Source of the DNA: a virus
DNA length: 64,000 bases
Direction: 5' to 3' (one strand)
Virus record (IMG/VR): IMGVR_UViG_3300025864_000012
Span: 1 to 64,000 of that record
Shown here: one piece after another, positions 1-7,462 of the stretch
Layout: each line of letters starts with the position of its first letter
Numbering within the stretch: position 1 is the stretch's first letter
Translations under genes and position numbers: made by a program
The notes under the pieces: generated by a model
What the model was told of the DNA's origin: nothing
Seen by the model: the letters and a program-made list of their open reading frames with translations, nothing else
Database searches by the model: none

Positions 1-156
1 CTACACGAAGGCACGATCGCAGAGCCAGGCGTCTACATCGGCAGCGGCCCATACAACCGCAAGCTGGCTGGCCTCGCCGTAACCGGCGTGGATCATCCGA
101 AGCTCTACGCAGCCAGCAACGACGGCGAGGACGTGTTCTACATCAAGGACATCTAG
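1..156 (+). CDS. 3' end of a hypothetical protein (cut by window edge)
   Basis: The first base is in frame with 51 codons ending in TAG at 154-156. The visible tail ends in VFYIKDI and shows no recognisable motif. The true start lies left of the window. The next gene's ribosome site (GAGGGAGGAAAC) begins right at this stop codon, so it is the upstream member of the + strand operon. Confidence 0.6.
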   Translation, partial: LHEGTIAEPGVYIGSGPYNRKLAGLAVTGVDHPKLYAASNDGEDVFYIKDI

Positions 157-167
157 AGGGAGGAAAC

Positions 168-368
168 ATGAGCGCAATGAGTGAGCTCTACCTCGAGGTC
201 TGCGAGATAGCAGACCTGGACATGGACGAAGACGAGGCGTGCATGGACACCGTCAGCGACGCCATCAGGCGCGTCGACGTCGAGTCCATCGTCGGCCTCA
301 ACCTGCTGCCGCAGTCCTGCCGCATCCGCATCCTCGCGGAGCTGACAGCGGCACAGATACCACACTGA
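168..368 (+). CDS. Small acidic hypothetical protein (66 aa)
   Basis: ATG at 168 follows a strong GGGAGGAAAC ribosome site. The product is acidic (LDMDEDEACMD) and probably helical; no family is recognised. The striking feature is its end: the TGA stop codon at 366-368 forms part of the conserved CUGANGA core of the hammerhead ribozyme at 358-423. Self-cleavage would therefore occur 48 nt downstream of the stop and leave this reading frame intact. Confidence 0.75.
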   Translation: MSAMSELYLEVCEIADLDMDEDEACMDTVSDAIRRVDVESIVGLNLLPQSCRIRILAELTAAQIPH

Positions 369-423
369 CGAGCGCCGGGTGACACCCGGGCGAAACGGGG
401 GGCAAATGCCCCCGTCTGTGGTA
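358..423 (+). ncRNA. Hammerhead ribozyme, type I (HHR1)
   Basis: All conserved parts are visible. Core CUGACGA lies at 365-371 and GAAA at 392-395. Stem III (395-401 with 409-415) ends in a GUC cleavage triplet at 414-416. Stem I is a perfect 7-bp helix (358-364 with 417-423). Stem II is a CCGGGU/ACCCGG hairpin with one bulged G. Both ends leave through stem I, so it is type I. Predicted cleavage is after C416. It lies between two genes of one operon, so it would process the polycistronic mRNA and give the downstream gene a new 5' end just before its ribosome site. Confidence 0.9.
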
Positions 424-442
424 GTCAACCAAAGGAGGGAGC

Positions 443-814
443 ATGGGACACTGGATTCAACTGATAGACCCGGACACGGGCGAGACCCTTGAGATGGATG
501 AGCGTTTCGTGGACGGCGGTACCTACCCGAGCGACGGCACGAACGAGTGCGAGCTGAGTGTGACCTACAACTACGGTCGCATCTACGCCAAGGTCCTGCC
601 ACACGACGGGAGCGAGACCAATGGGGCCATCTCCTGGCTCTATGGCAAGACGGGGGCCGAGACGCTGCCTGCACTGCTTGCGGCAGTGGCAGAGCTCGGA
701 ACCTTGCGGGACGCAGACTACTGGAAGACGACTGAAGGCAACGCAGGTGCGGCACTTGCCCGCCTCACTGCCTTCGCTGCCGCTCATCCAGAAGGCATCT
801 GGGAAGGCGACTGA
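443..814 (+). CDS. Hypothetical phage protein (123 aa)
   Basis: ATG at 443 follows AAAGGAGGGAGC, an ideal ribosome site 20 nt after hammerhead HHR1. The N-terminus (GHWIQLIDPDTGE) and central tyrosine-rich part (SVTYNYGRIYAKV) resemble small phage proteins of unknown function; the C-terminal half is alanine-rich and helical. No catalytic motif or membrane segment is seen. Confidence 0.8.
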   Translation: MGHWIQLIDPDTGETLEMDERFVDGGTYPSDGTNECELSVTYNYGRIYAKVLPHDGSETNGAISWLYGKTGAETLPALLAAVAELGTLRDADYWKTTEGNAGAALARLTAFAAAHPEGIWEGD

Positions 815-825
815 GGAGAGGGAAC

Positions 826-987
826 ATGAGAGCCCGTAAGAAGCGCGACCTGTACGTCAACCTCAAGACTCTTACCATCACCGACAAGGTCGGTAACATC
901 ATCACGAGGTTCGGCACGTTGTACGACCTAGAGCGATGGCTATACAGGCAGGGAAAGATCCTCGTGCCGATTGGGGAACCGCACTGA
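826..987 (+). CDS. Small basic hypothetical protein (53 aa)
   Basis: ATG at 826 has GAGGAGAGGGAAC just upstream, overlapping the end of the previous gene. The protein starts MRARKKRDLYV and is basic. As in the 168-368 gene, the TGA stop (985-987) is embedded in the CUGAAGA core of a hammerhead ribozyme (979-1048), an arrangement seen twice in this operon. Confidence 0.7.
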   Translation: MRARKKRDLYVNLKTLTITDKVGNIITRFGTLYDLERWLYRQGKILVPIGEPH

Positions 988-1048
988 AGAGTCCCGGGTG
1001 GCACCCGGGCGAAACGCCTCCCCACTCCCTCCGGGGAGGCGTCTGCGG
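979..1048 (+). ncRNA. Hammerhead ribozyme, type I (HHR2)
   Basis: Core CUGAAGA is at 984-990 and GAAAC at 1011-1015. Stem III is a perfect GCCTCCCC/GGGGAGGC helix closing on GUC (1041-1043), the predicted cleavage site. Stem I pairs CCGCA (979-983) with UGCGG (1044-1048). Stem II is CCCGGGU/ACCCGGG with a bulged U next to the core. An extra GG/CC pairing beyond an AAG-containing internal loop may provide the loop-loop contact typical of active hammerheads. Confidence 0.9.
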
Positions 1049-1118
1049 AAGCCTACACACCAAGGTTACTCTGCCCGGGTGGCTACAGCCTCGGGCATAC
1101 CCCGAAGGGAGGGTACCA

Positions 1119-1309
1119 TGCAGCGAGTGGCAGAACGTCGGGAGACAGTGCGTACCACTTCGCGTATCACCCCGGGGCAAACGCGCCCATCGGCTGACTG
1201 GACCACCAGGGGCCAGCATGCCCGTCATTCGACGCAGCGTCACGCCCATCAAACAGGGGAATCCCCGGCTAAGAATCTGGCCGGGCAAACAGGGGAGAAA
1301 AGCACATGA
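1119..1309 (+). CDS. Possible small basic protein (63 aa)
   Basis: ATG at 1119 follows GAAGGGAGGGTACC, a good ribosome site, and the TGA stop overlaps the ATG of the next gene (ATGATG at 1306), typical of this operon. The composition (Arg, Thr, His, Gln; few hydrophobics) is low-complexity. The DNA also holds a CCGGCTAAGAAT element that recurs in non-coding leaders nearby, so it could instead be a structured leader. The region 1049-1118 before it contains a TGCCCG/CGGGCA hairpin. Confidence 0.45.
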
Positions 1310-1776
1310 TGAGAATGCGGGACAGCCAGCGTCAGAAACTCTACAACTGGGAGGCTAGGTTTGCTCCCGAGGGGGAACACCTATCGCTGGATGAGTGTGC
1401 CGCGCTCGTCAAGAAAGTGGTGCGTCACTACGGAGTTCCGATGCCAGAGGTGAAGGACGGACGCGGTACGCGCTGGGCAAGGGGCGGAAAGCGCTACATC
1501 AGCCTGCCAACCTGGGCACGATCGGAGGAAGTCGTCATCCACGAGGCGTCGCACTGCGTAGTCGACCACTACATTGGCTACTGCGGGGTGGCCAGTCACG
1601 GTCCTGAGTACGTATGGCTCTACACCAACACACTTGCGTGGCACTTCGGCGCGCGAGTCAGTGAACTCCGCAGCTCGGCTCGGTACGTCGGCAAGCTGAA
1701 GATCAGGAAGCCGGAGCGTTACGAAGCACTCCGAAAGAAGTTCCGCGCTATGCAAAAGATGCGCAAGATGGTATGA
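1306..1776 (+). CDS. Putative zinc metallopeptidase, SprT-like (156 aa)
   Basis: The motif VVIHEASHCVV near residues 76-86 is an HExxH zinc site, followed about 17 residues later by HGPEYVWLY, matching the downstream HGxx(F/Y) of SprT-like and phage metallopeptidases. The C-terminus is lysine- and arginine-rich and could bind nucleic acid. Family knowledge suggests a protease or zinc-binding scaffold acting on DNA- or virion-associated protein; the substrate cannot be read here. It is followed by hammerhead HHR3. Confidence 0.7.
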   Translation: MMRMRDSQRQKLYNWEARFAPEGEHLSLDECAALVKKVVRHYGVPMPEVKDGRGTRWARGGKRYISLPTWARSEEVVIHEASHCVVDHYIGYCGVASHGPEYVWLYTNTLAWHFGARVSELRSSARYVGKLKIRKPERYEALRKKFRAMQKMRKMV

Positions 1777-1784
1777 GTTCAGAC

Positions 1785-1875
1785 CCGTACTGAAGATGGC
1801 TGGGTGGCTCCCAGCCGAAACGCCCGGTCGACCCGGTAACTTCCCTCCTCCGGACCACCGGCCGGGCGTATACGG
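1785..1875 (+). ncRNA. Hammerhead ribozyme, type I (HHR3)
   Basis: Core CUGAAGA is at 1790-1796 and GAAAC at 1817-1821. Stem II pairs GGCUGGG with CCCAGCC. The long stem III starts GCCCGG and ends CCGGGC, enclosing about 34 nt. The cleavage triplet is GUA (1868-1870) rather than GUC. Stem I is CCGUA (1785-1789) with UACGG (1871-1875). An unpaired U next to the core in stem II may lower activity. The bases after stem I (AAGCC) match those after HHR2, suggesting a common origin. Confidence 0.82.
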
Positions 1876-1938
1876 AAGCCATAAGACCCCGATGAAGTAA
1901 AGCAGGGCAGGCCCGGCCAAGAATCTACGGAGGGAAGA

Positions 1939-2544
1939 ATGGACTACAACGACAAGTACAAAGTGAAGGTGCCGGAAGGCGAACAAGGCAGCTGGCGGGT
2001 CGAACACTTCGAAGTCCCGTCGAACTCCTGGCAAGCGTTCAAGTATGGTGCACGCGCGCCAAATCCCGGCACGTACACCCGGCTCATTCACGTCAACGGT
2101 TTTGGCCCCGTGATGAGCGACACGTCAGCCGAAGTTAGGGACCATTGGGAGGTCATCGCAAAGCTGAAGAGCGCCAAGCCTGACAGCCGAGTGCTCGTTC
2201 ACGGACTGGGCATCGGCATGGTGCTACAAGTGGCACTGCGCAACGAGAACATCCAGCACGTCGACGTTGTCGAGCTGGAGCAGGACGTCATCGACCTAGT
2301 CGCTCCGCACTACCTGGAGCGCACCGAGAGCGGAAGGCTGACCGTCCACCACGGTGACGCGTTCACGTTCAAGTTCCCCGTCGGCACGCGCTGGAGCATC
2401 GCATGGCACGACATCTGGCCGACGATGTGCACTGACGACCTCGCTGAGCACGCCAAGCTGAACCGGCGCTACGCGAAGGCGGCAGACTGGCAGGGCTGCT
2501 GGGCCCACGAGCTGCTGCTCGACATAAGGAGAAGAGGTGGGTGA
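1939..2544 (+). CDS. SAM-dependent methyltransferase, spermidine-synthase-like fold (201 aa)
   Basis: A glycine-rich SAM-binding loop (VLVHGLGIGMVLQVAL, about residues 90-105) and a following acidic strand (VDVVELEQDVI) form the Rossmann core of a class I methyltransferase. The DAFTF and WHDIWPT segments resemble the catalytic region of spermidine-synthase-like phage proteins. The target is unknown; DNA, RNA or a small molecule are all possible. ATG at 1939 follows ACGGAGGGAAGA. Its end overlaps the SNF2 helicase gene. Confidence 0.7.
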   Translation: MDYNDKYKVKVPEGEQGSWRVEHFEVPSNSWQAFKYGARAPNPGTYTRLIHVNGFGPVMSDTSAEVRDHWEVIAKLKSAKPDSRVLVHGLGIGMVLQVALRNENIQHVDVVELEQDVIDLVAPHYLERTESGRLTVHHGDAFTFKFPVGTRWSIAWHDIWPTMCTDDLAEHAKLNRRYAKAADWQGCWAHELLLDIRRRGG

Positions 2545-2546
2545 CG

Positions 2547-4649
2547 ATGGCAAAAGTGAAGGTGTTTCAGCACGGCAACCGCTACATCTGCCAATGTCGC
2601 TACGAAGAGAAAGAGATCCCAAAGTCACGCGGGTTCCGCTGGGATAAGAGCATCGGCTGTTGGTGGACAGACGACATCAGCAAAGCTGCGAAGCTGATCC
2701 ACTACTCCGACAAGAAACTGCGCCCACAGCTCGAGGCCGTCCTCGCGCAAGAGCAGGCCAACATCGAGGCCTCCCGCGCCGCGACATTCGACGGCGAGCT
2801 GCCGGTGCCGGAAGGGCTAGCGTACCTGCCCTACCAGAAGGCCGGTATCGCTGCCATGCTCAATCGCCCCTCCACTTTGCTGGCGGATGAGATGGGGCTG
2901 GGCAAGACCGTGGAAGCCATCGGGGTCATCAATACTGACCCAAGCATCAAGCGTGTGCTCGTGATCTGCCCAGCCACACTCAAATTGAACTGGGTGCGGG
3001 AGATGGAGAAATGGTTGGTGGAGCCCCGCTCCATTGCCATCGCCAAGGGCTCAAGACCCAAGGAGTTGCCCGACGCGGACATCATCGTCATCAACTGGGA
3101 CATCCTGTCGCCTTGGCGGCCACTGCTCGAGAAAGTGCAGTGGGACCTCCTCATCGGCGACGAGGCTCACTACGTCAAGTCCCGTAACTCAGCACGTACC
3201 CGCGCCTTGGTGGGCGACGAGCGCAGCGATATGGAGCCCCTGAAAGCAAAACGCAAGCTGTTGCTCACGGGCACGCCCATCCTGAACCGGCCGGTCGAAG
3301 CGTGGACGATCATCAATTACCTCGACCCGCAAACGTGGTCGGAGTTCTTCCGCTACGCCCTGCGCTACTGCGGCGCCAGGAAGGGCGGCTACGGCTGGGA
3401 CATGGGCGGCTCCAGTAACCTTCCGGAGCTGCAAGAAAAGCTGCGTAGCACCATCATGATAAGACGTGCTAAGGCCGACGTCCTGACCGAACTGCCACCC
3501 AAGCGCAGGCAGATAATCGAGGTCAGCCAGAACGGCTACGCAAAGCTCGTCAAGGCCGAGACTGCGGCCTGGGATTCGCAGGAAGACACGGTTGAACGCC
3601 TGCGCGCTGAGGCGGCAGAGGCCAAGCGAGCGGGCGACGAGAGCTACGAAGACGCCGTGCGCCGCCTCCAGGAAGCGGCCTCTGTAGCCTTCGCGCAGGT
3701 CAGTGAAGCTCGACATGAGCTGGCGCTGGCCAAGACGAAGTCTGTCATCGAGCACATCAGCGACATGCTGGATTCGCAGGACAAGATAGTTGTGTTCGCG
3801 CACCACCACGACGTCACCGACGCCATCGTCGCAGCCTTCCCGGGTTGCGTACGCCTTGACGGCCGTGACTCACCCGAAGCCCGGCAGAAAGCCGTGGATC
3901 GCTTCCAGAACGAGCCCGAGTGCCACATCTTTGTGGGCGGCATCCAGGCGGCTGGTGTTGGCATCACGCTGACGGCAGCCGCCGTGTGCATATTCGCGGA
4001 GCTGGACTGGGTGCCGGCCAACATCTCGCAGGCCGAGGACCGGCTGCACCGCATCGGTCAGACCGGCTCCGTGCTCGTGCAGCACCTCGTGGTAGACGGC
4101 TCACTTGATGCGCGCATGGCGAAGACCCTGCTCGCGAAGCAGTCCGTCATCGACCTAGCGCTCAACGACGAGTTCGACACCCCCACGCCTGAGGAGGCCG
4201 CATCTCACGACGCAATCGTCGAGAAGCGGGCCGATCAAGTGGAAGCACAGAACAAGGAGTGGACGGAGCACGCGGAGGCACAGCGTAACACGCCCACGGT
4301 GCCCACTGTCAGCGACAACGTGGTGTACCCGCACGTGCCGGACGGCCGTTACGCCGTCAAGACCAACGATGGCCAACTGGCCTTCTATCGGGTCACGAGC
4401 CCGGAGGAAGGCCGCTGGGCAGGCTTCACGTTCGTGGAGCAGCAGCTCTCGGACGACTTCCACGCCGTGCGCAACCCGCAGGTCAAGCTTGGCATCCTCC
4501 ACAAGATAGCTGAGGATCCCAAGACAGCCATGCTTGAGTATGGTCGGGCCATCGGGCGCTGTGGACACTGTGGCCGCACACTGACCAATGAGGAGTCCCG
4601 TGCCGCTGGTATCGGCCCCGTCTGCCGGTCCCGCTGGACATGGGCATAA
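2547..4649 (+). CDS. SNF2-family DNA helicase/translocase with C-terminal zinc motif (about 700 aa)
   Basis: Helicase motifs appear in order: Walker A ADEMGLGKTVEAI (near residue 120), motif II GDEAH, motif III LLLTGTPILNRP, and C-terminal motifs V-VI GVGITLTAAAVC and QAEDRLHRIGQ. This is an SMARCAL1/HARP-like SNF2 ATPase that moves on or remodels dsDNA, probably in phage replication or recombination. A separate C-terminal Cys cluster (CGHCGRTL...GPVCRSRW) resembles the DUF6011 zinc module. ATG at 2547 is preferred because AAGGAGAAGAGG lies upstream; GTG at 2541 is an in-frame alternative overlapping the preceding stop. Confidence 0.9.
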   Translation: MAKVKVFQHGNRYICQCRYEEKEIPKSRGFRWDKSIGCWWTDDISKAAKLIHYSDKKLRPQLEAVLAQEQANIEASRAATFDGELPVPEGLAYLPYQKAGIAAMLNRPSTLLADEMGLGKTVEAIGVINTDPSIKRVLVICPATLKLNWVREMEKWLVEPRSIAIAKGSRPKELPDADIIVINWDILSPWRPLLEKVQWDLLIGDEAHYVKSRNSARTRALVGDERSDMEPLKAKRKLLLTGTPILNRPVEAWTIINYLDPQTWSEFFRYALRYCGARKGGYGWDMGGSSNLPELQEKLRSTIMIRRAKADVLTELPPKRRQIIEVSQNGYAKLVKAETAAWDSQEDTVERLRAEAAEAKRAGDESYEDAVRRLQEAASVAFAQVSEARHELALAKTKSVIEHISDMLDSQDKIVVFAHHHDVTDAIVAAFPGCVRLDGRDSPEARQKAVDRFQNEPECHIFVGGIQAAGVGITLTAAAVCIFAELDWVPANISQAEDRLHRIGQTGSVLVQHLVVDGSLDARMAKTLLAKQSVIDLALNDEFDTPTPEEAASHDAIVEKRADQVEAQNKEWTEHAEAQRNTPTVPTVSDNVVYPHVPDGRYAVKTNDGQLAFYRVTSPEEGRWAGFTFVEQQLSDDFHAVRNPQVKLGILHKIAEDPKTAMLEYGRAIGRCGHCGRTLTNEESRAAGIGPVCRSRWTWA

Positions 4650-4665
4650 GAAGGAGGACGACGAC

Positions 4666-4950
4666 GTGAACGCAGTAGAGGTATACAAGTGGAGGCGCGA
4701 TACGGGTTGGTATCAAAGTGCCATACCTCTCGCCGATGCGGCTATCGCCGAGCTGGAGGCCGACAGAGAAGCCGCCTTCGAGCGCATCGAGGCCAAGGAC
4801 GCCCGCATCGCCGCGCTGGAACAGATAGTCATGGGCCTCATCGCCACCCACGAGGAAATGTGGGAGACTGTCACCGAGGACTCGTGCCCGCACCGGTGCG
4901 TCGCAGAATGGGACGCACTGGTCGTTGAGGCCGAGGGGGCGACGCCGTGA
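4666..4950 (+). CDS. Hypothetical coiled-coil protein (94 aa)
   Basis: GTG at 4666 sits 8 nt after AAGGAGG. Residues about 20-60 form a predicted coiled coil (heptad-like IAELEADREAAFERIEAKD). Two Cys near the C-terminus (CPHRC) could bind a metal. It resembles many small phage coiled-coil proteins of unknown role. Confidence 0.7.
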   Translation: MNAVEVYKWRRDTGWYQSAIPLADAAIAELEADREAAFERIEAKDARIAALEQIVMGLIATHEEMWETVTEDSCPHRCVAEWDALVVEAEGATP

Positions 4951-4967
4951 AAGGAGGGAGCGAATCC

Positions 4968-5294
4968 ATGGGCGACTGTAGACGTTGCGGAGACTGTTGC
5001 CGCGCCTATCCGTGCGCGATCTCATGGGTGCTGTTCAACCCGCATTCACCCGAAGACTTCAACGCTCCCGTACATAGGTGCCCAGCACTCACGGAAGAGG
5101 CGGACGAGACGACAACGTGCGGGGTGTTCACCAACCCGGAAGACTTCATCGACTTGTCTGAGCCGATGATTGAACTGTTTCAGTTCCTCATCCACGAGCA
5201 CCTCGCCATAGGCGAAGGGTGTGGGGCGCAGTCCCCGCGCGGGCGACGACTGGTAGAAACGATGCGGAAGAAGGTGAAAACAAGTGAAACCTAA
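4968..5294 (+). CDS. CxxCxxCC zinc/iron-chelating domain protein (108 aa)
   Basis: The N-terminus CRRCGDCCRAYPC matches the CxxCxxCC family (YkgJ-like, putative Zn/Fe-chelating). Further Cys residues (CPAL, CGVF, CGAQ) could complete a cluster. ATG at 4968 is chosen because AAGGAGGG lies 9 nt upstream; GTG at 4947 is an in-frame alternative. Function in phages is unknown. Confidence 0.7.
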   Translation: MGDCRRCGDCCRAYPCAISWVLFNPHSPEDFNAPVHRCPALTEEADETTTCGVFTNPEDFIDLSEPMIELFQFLIHEHLAIGEGCGAQSPRGRRLVETMRKKVKTSET

Positions 5295-5490
5295 CGTCGA
5301 GAAGAAGCTCGCCCGGGCAACGAAGGCCGAGCTGACCGGAGCACTCCTGAGCGCATGCCAGGAACTGGCCGAGCAACTAAGCGGCTACGACATGTACATC
5401 GGTGACAAGCTTGGCTACGTCGCGGCCGGATCCCTCAACAACCAGGTCCTGAAGCACCTTGGCTTCCCGGACACTATCATCGAGGGGTGA
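5284..5490 (+). CDS. Hypothetical protein (68 aa)
   Basis: GTG start inside the end of the previous gene. Basic N-terminus (KPNVEKKLARATKAEL) and otherwise helical, with no family motif. The stop is followed directly by the ATG of the next gene. Confidence 0.6.
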   Translation: MKPNVEKKLARATKAELTGALLSACQELAEQLSGYDMYIGDKLGYVAAGSLNNQVLKHLGFPDTIIEG

Positions 5491-5491
5491 C

Positions 5492-5677
5492 ATGACCAAG
5501 TTCTGCACGCGATGCAACAAGCGCATCAAGTTCAACGCAGTGAACTGGCTCGAGCTCAACTGGCGAGAGAACAAGTTCTACCCCGAAGGGGCGGTGGACC
5601 GCAAAGATTCGCTGGGCTCCTTCCCCTTCGGACCCGAGTGTGTAAAGAAGCCAAACGAACCGATCAAAGGAGCCTAA
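5492..5677 (+). CDS. Small putative zinc-binding protein (61 aa)
   Basis: Starts MTKFCTRCNKRIKF, a CxxC knuckle, with a third Cys in FGPECVKK near the end, a spacing common in small phage zinc proteins. ATG at 5492 overlaps nothing and has GAGGGGTGAC upstream. Confidence 0.6.
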   Translation: MTKFCTRCNKRIKFNAVNWLELNWRENKFYPEGAVDRKDSLGSFPFGPECVKKPNEPIKGA

Positions 5678-5680
5678 AAG

Positions 5681-5932
5681 ATGGCCGCAAAAGCCAAGCG
5701 ACGCAAGAAGAAGGAGCGCATGACAGCCTACGAAGCACTTCTGGAACTGCTCACACAGGCTCCAGAAGGGAAGCGCGTCACCAGCACAGATGTCAACGAG
5801 CTGGTGGGCGAGAAGCTCAGCAGGCAAGCCACTCGCAAGGCATCCATGCGCCTACAGCGGCAAGGTTACATCGTTACCGGCAACAGCGGGCGCAGGGGCG
5901 GCTACGAGCTGCTTGGGAAGAACGATGAGTAA
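5681..5932 (+). CDS. Winged-helix-like DNA-binding protein (83 aa)
   Basis: A lysine-rich N-terminus (AKAKRRKKKERM) is followed by a helix-turn-helix-like segment (VTSTDVNELVGEKLSRQATR) and a wing-like end (GYIVTGNSGRRGGYEL). It probably binds DNA, possibly as a small regulator. AAAGGAGCC precedes the ATG. Confidence 0.55.
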   Translation: MAAKAKRRKKKERMTAYEALLELLTQAPEGKRVTSTDVNELVGEKLSRQATRKASMRLQRQGYIVTGNSGRRGGYELLGKNDE

Positions 5933-6152
5933 AGGCGTACCGGGTCGCGAAGTGCGCTTACTGTATCGCATAGAGAGGTCTGCTCGCACAGTAGCTGGTG
6001 GCAAACGCGGTCACAGGCATCCGAATGGCACTACGTCATTCGACCAGCACTGTGGCACGTGCCGCCTACTGTCTGCGATTGACGACCTAGACGCCTACCG
6101 TGAGCTGAAGAAGAGAATCGAGGAGGAAGAACATGGCATGGGCAATCACTGA
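5925..6152 (+). CDS. Hypothetical protein (75 aa)
   Basis: ATG at 5925 overlaps the last codons of the preceding gene. A CGTC knuckle with nearby His (HRHPNG, FDQHCGTC) suggests one metal site, followed by an acidic helix (KKRIEEEEHG). No family recognised. Confidence 0.6.
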   Translation: MSKGVPGREVRLLYRIERSARTVAGGKRGHRHPNGTTSFDQHCGTCRLLSAIDDLDAYRELKKRIEEEEHGMGNH

Positions 6153-6258
6153 GGCAGTGCTCTTCACGTCTGCGTCCCTCACGACCTTCCTTTTCGGGGT
6201 CAAGTGGGGCGTCTCGTTGGAGCGCATCAGGCAAGAGACACGAAGGGAGAAGTCGTGA
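6133..6258 (+). CDS. Single-pass small membrane protein (41 aa)
   Basis: ATG at 6133 has GAGGAGGAAGAAC upstream. Residues about 5-27 form one hydrophobic helix (VLFTSASLTTFLFGV) followed by a charged tail (RQETRREKS). TGA overlaps the GTG of the next gene (GTGA), suggesting translational coupling. Confidence 0.65.
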   Translation: MAWAITEAVLFTSASLTTFLFGVKWGVSLERIRQETRREKS

Positions 6259-6671
6259 AGAACGGCACCGGAGTCAAGCTCATCGAGGTCCGCGACAGTG
6301 GCACCACGATGCCCTGCATGGTCACGGCGATCTGCACCAACGACGCCGAGCACGAACCCGACCGCTGGCTTATCCACCGTGGCGGCTGGGACAAGGATCA
6401 GGTCGGACTCTACTTCGCGTCCCTGTGCCCGGAAAACAACGAATACGCAGTCGGCGTGGCTGGCTATCCGTACATCCACACGTGGAGCCGGACGCAGCAC
6501 AGCCGCACGCTGAAGATCGCGTGGGAATGGGTCCAGGCACACTGGGATGAGGTCAGCTCAGGCGACGTCATCGACGTGCAGTACATCATGGGCGAGACAA
6601 CCGCTCCCAAGCTGAGTGACCGACTGTACGGAACGCCGGAGTACGAAGCGGCTTACGACCAAGAGGCATAG
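6255..6671 (+). CDS. Hypothetical phage protein (138 aa)
   Basis: GTG at 6255 lies in a GTGA overlap and has GAAGGGAGAAG upstream. The sequence is rich in Trp, Tyr and charged residues (TWSRTQHSRTLK, AWEWVQAHW) and has no recognisable catalytic motif. Its TAG stop abuts the 5' strand of hammerhead HHR4. Confidence 0.7.
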   Translation: MKNGTGVKLIEVRDSGTTMPCMVTAICTNDAEHEPDRWLIHRGGWDKDQVGLYFASLCPENNEYAVGVAGYPYIHTWSRTQHSRTLKIAWEWVQAHWDEVSSGDVIDVQYIMGETTAPKLSDRLYGTPEYEAAYDQEA

Positions 6672-6727
6672 TCGAAACGCGGGGCGACCCGCGTCTGCCG
6701 AGCTCGGCCTATCGGCACTGATGAGAC
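6671..6727 (+). ncRNA. Hammerhead ribozyme, type II (HHR4)
   Basis: This copy is circularly permuted relative to the other three. GAAAC is at 6674-6678, followed by stem III (GCGGG/CCCGC, loop GCGA), GUC cleavage triplet at 6693-6695, a closed stem I of 6 perfect bp (6696-6701 with 6712-6717), then CUGAUGA at 6718-6724. The open stem II is short: GUC (6671-6673) with GAC (6725-6727). Open ends in stem II make it type II. It sits between two genes; the weak stem II is the main doubt. Confidence 0.75.
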
Positions 6728-6747
6728 AGGCTAACTGAGGAGGAAGA

Positions 6748-7017
6748 ATGAAGAACGGACCAACCCACGAGGACCGGCTCATCGAGCTGCTGAACGACGG
6801 GCACTGGCACTCAGGCCGTGAGATGGCCATCAAGGTGTCTCACCGCTTCGGTGGCTACCTGTTCACGATGAAGCAACACGGCTACAAGTGGGAAAAGCGG
6901 CTTGACCCCGAACGCCCGACAGGGCAATCGTGGTGGCAGTACCGCCTGACCGGCGTCCCCGGCGCTTGCATCCACATCGATGAAGAGACAGGCCAGACGC
7001 GCCTGGAGTCGTCATGA
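6748..7017 (+). CDS. Winged-helix-like protein (89 aa)
   Basis: The N-terminal half (EDRLIELLNDGHWHSGREMA, then HRFGGYLFTMKQHGY and a strand WWQYRL) has the helix-turn-helix and wing pattern of small phage DNA-binding proteins. GAGGAGGAAGA precedes the ATG at 6748. TGA overlaps the next ATG. Confidence 0.6.
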   Translation: MKNGPTHEDRLIELLNDGHWHSGREMAIKVSHRFGGYLFTMKQHGYKWEKRLDPERPTGQSWWQYRLTGVPGACIHIDEETGQTRLESS

Positions 7018-7199
7018 GCGACACACCGAAGAGGTCGCCCGCGCTGGATTGCCGATGGCTCGGAATCCGGCGCTCTGAGAAAGAATCCGCCACGTCGTTC
7101 TACTACTGCGGCAACTTCCTAGAGCGCATTGGCTTATTCGGCATCACCTGCTGCGGGTGCACAGGGCATGACAAGCGGTTCATGATGAACAGGTCATGA
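7014..7199 (+). CDS. Small Cys-containing protein (61 aa)
   Basis: ATGA overlap with the previous gene. Cys residues at YYCG and TCCGCTGH could form a zinc site. No family recognised; TGA overlaps the next start. Confidence 0.55.
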   Translation: MSDTPKRSPALDCRWLGIRRSEKESATSFYYCGNFLERIGLFGITCCGCTGHDKRFMMNRS

Positions 7200-7462
7200 G
7201 CAAGTATGAGCTCGGCCAGGTCAACATGGCCAAGGAGATCATCGCATGGGTTAGCTGTGAACACGAGCATCACGGCACACTCGACGAAGAATGGTTCAAC
7301 ACGATAATCATGGAGGTTCCGGACGGCGATAACGATCCACCCTACCCGGGCTGCCAAGACGGCGGCTACCCCTACGTCAACTCGCTATCCCTGGAGCGCC
7401 ACCTGCTTCACCGCATCAGGGTGCTATCAGTGAGAGCGAACCAGAAGGCGGGTGAGGAATGA
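7196..7462 (+). CDS. Hypothetical protein (88 aa)
   Basis: ATGA overlap with the gene before and the gene after. The protein has His and Cys (SCEHEHHG, YPGCQDGG) and an acidic middle. No motif allows a function call. Confidence 0.55.
   Translation: MSKYELGQVNMAKEIIAWVSCEHEHHGTLDEEWFNTIIMEVPDGDNDPPYPGCQDGGYPYVNSLSLERHLLHRIRVLSVRANQKAGEE

Noticed and set aside
971-1358. Longer overlapping + strand frames across the second hammerhead
   Set aside because: They cross ribozyme stems and lack ribosome sites; only the segment from 1119 has one.
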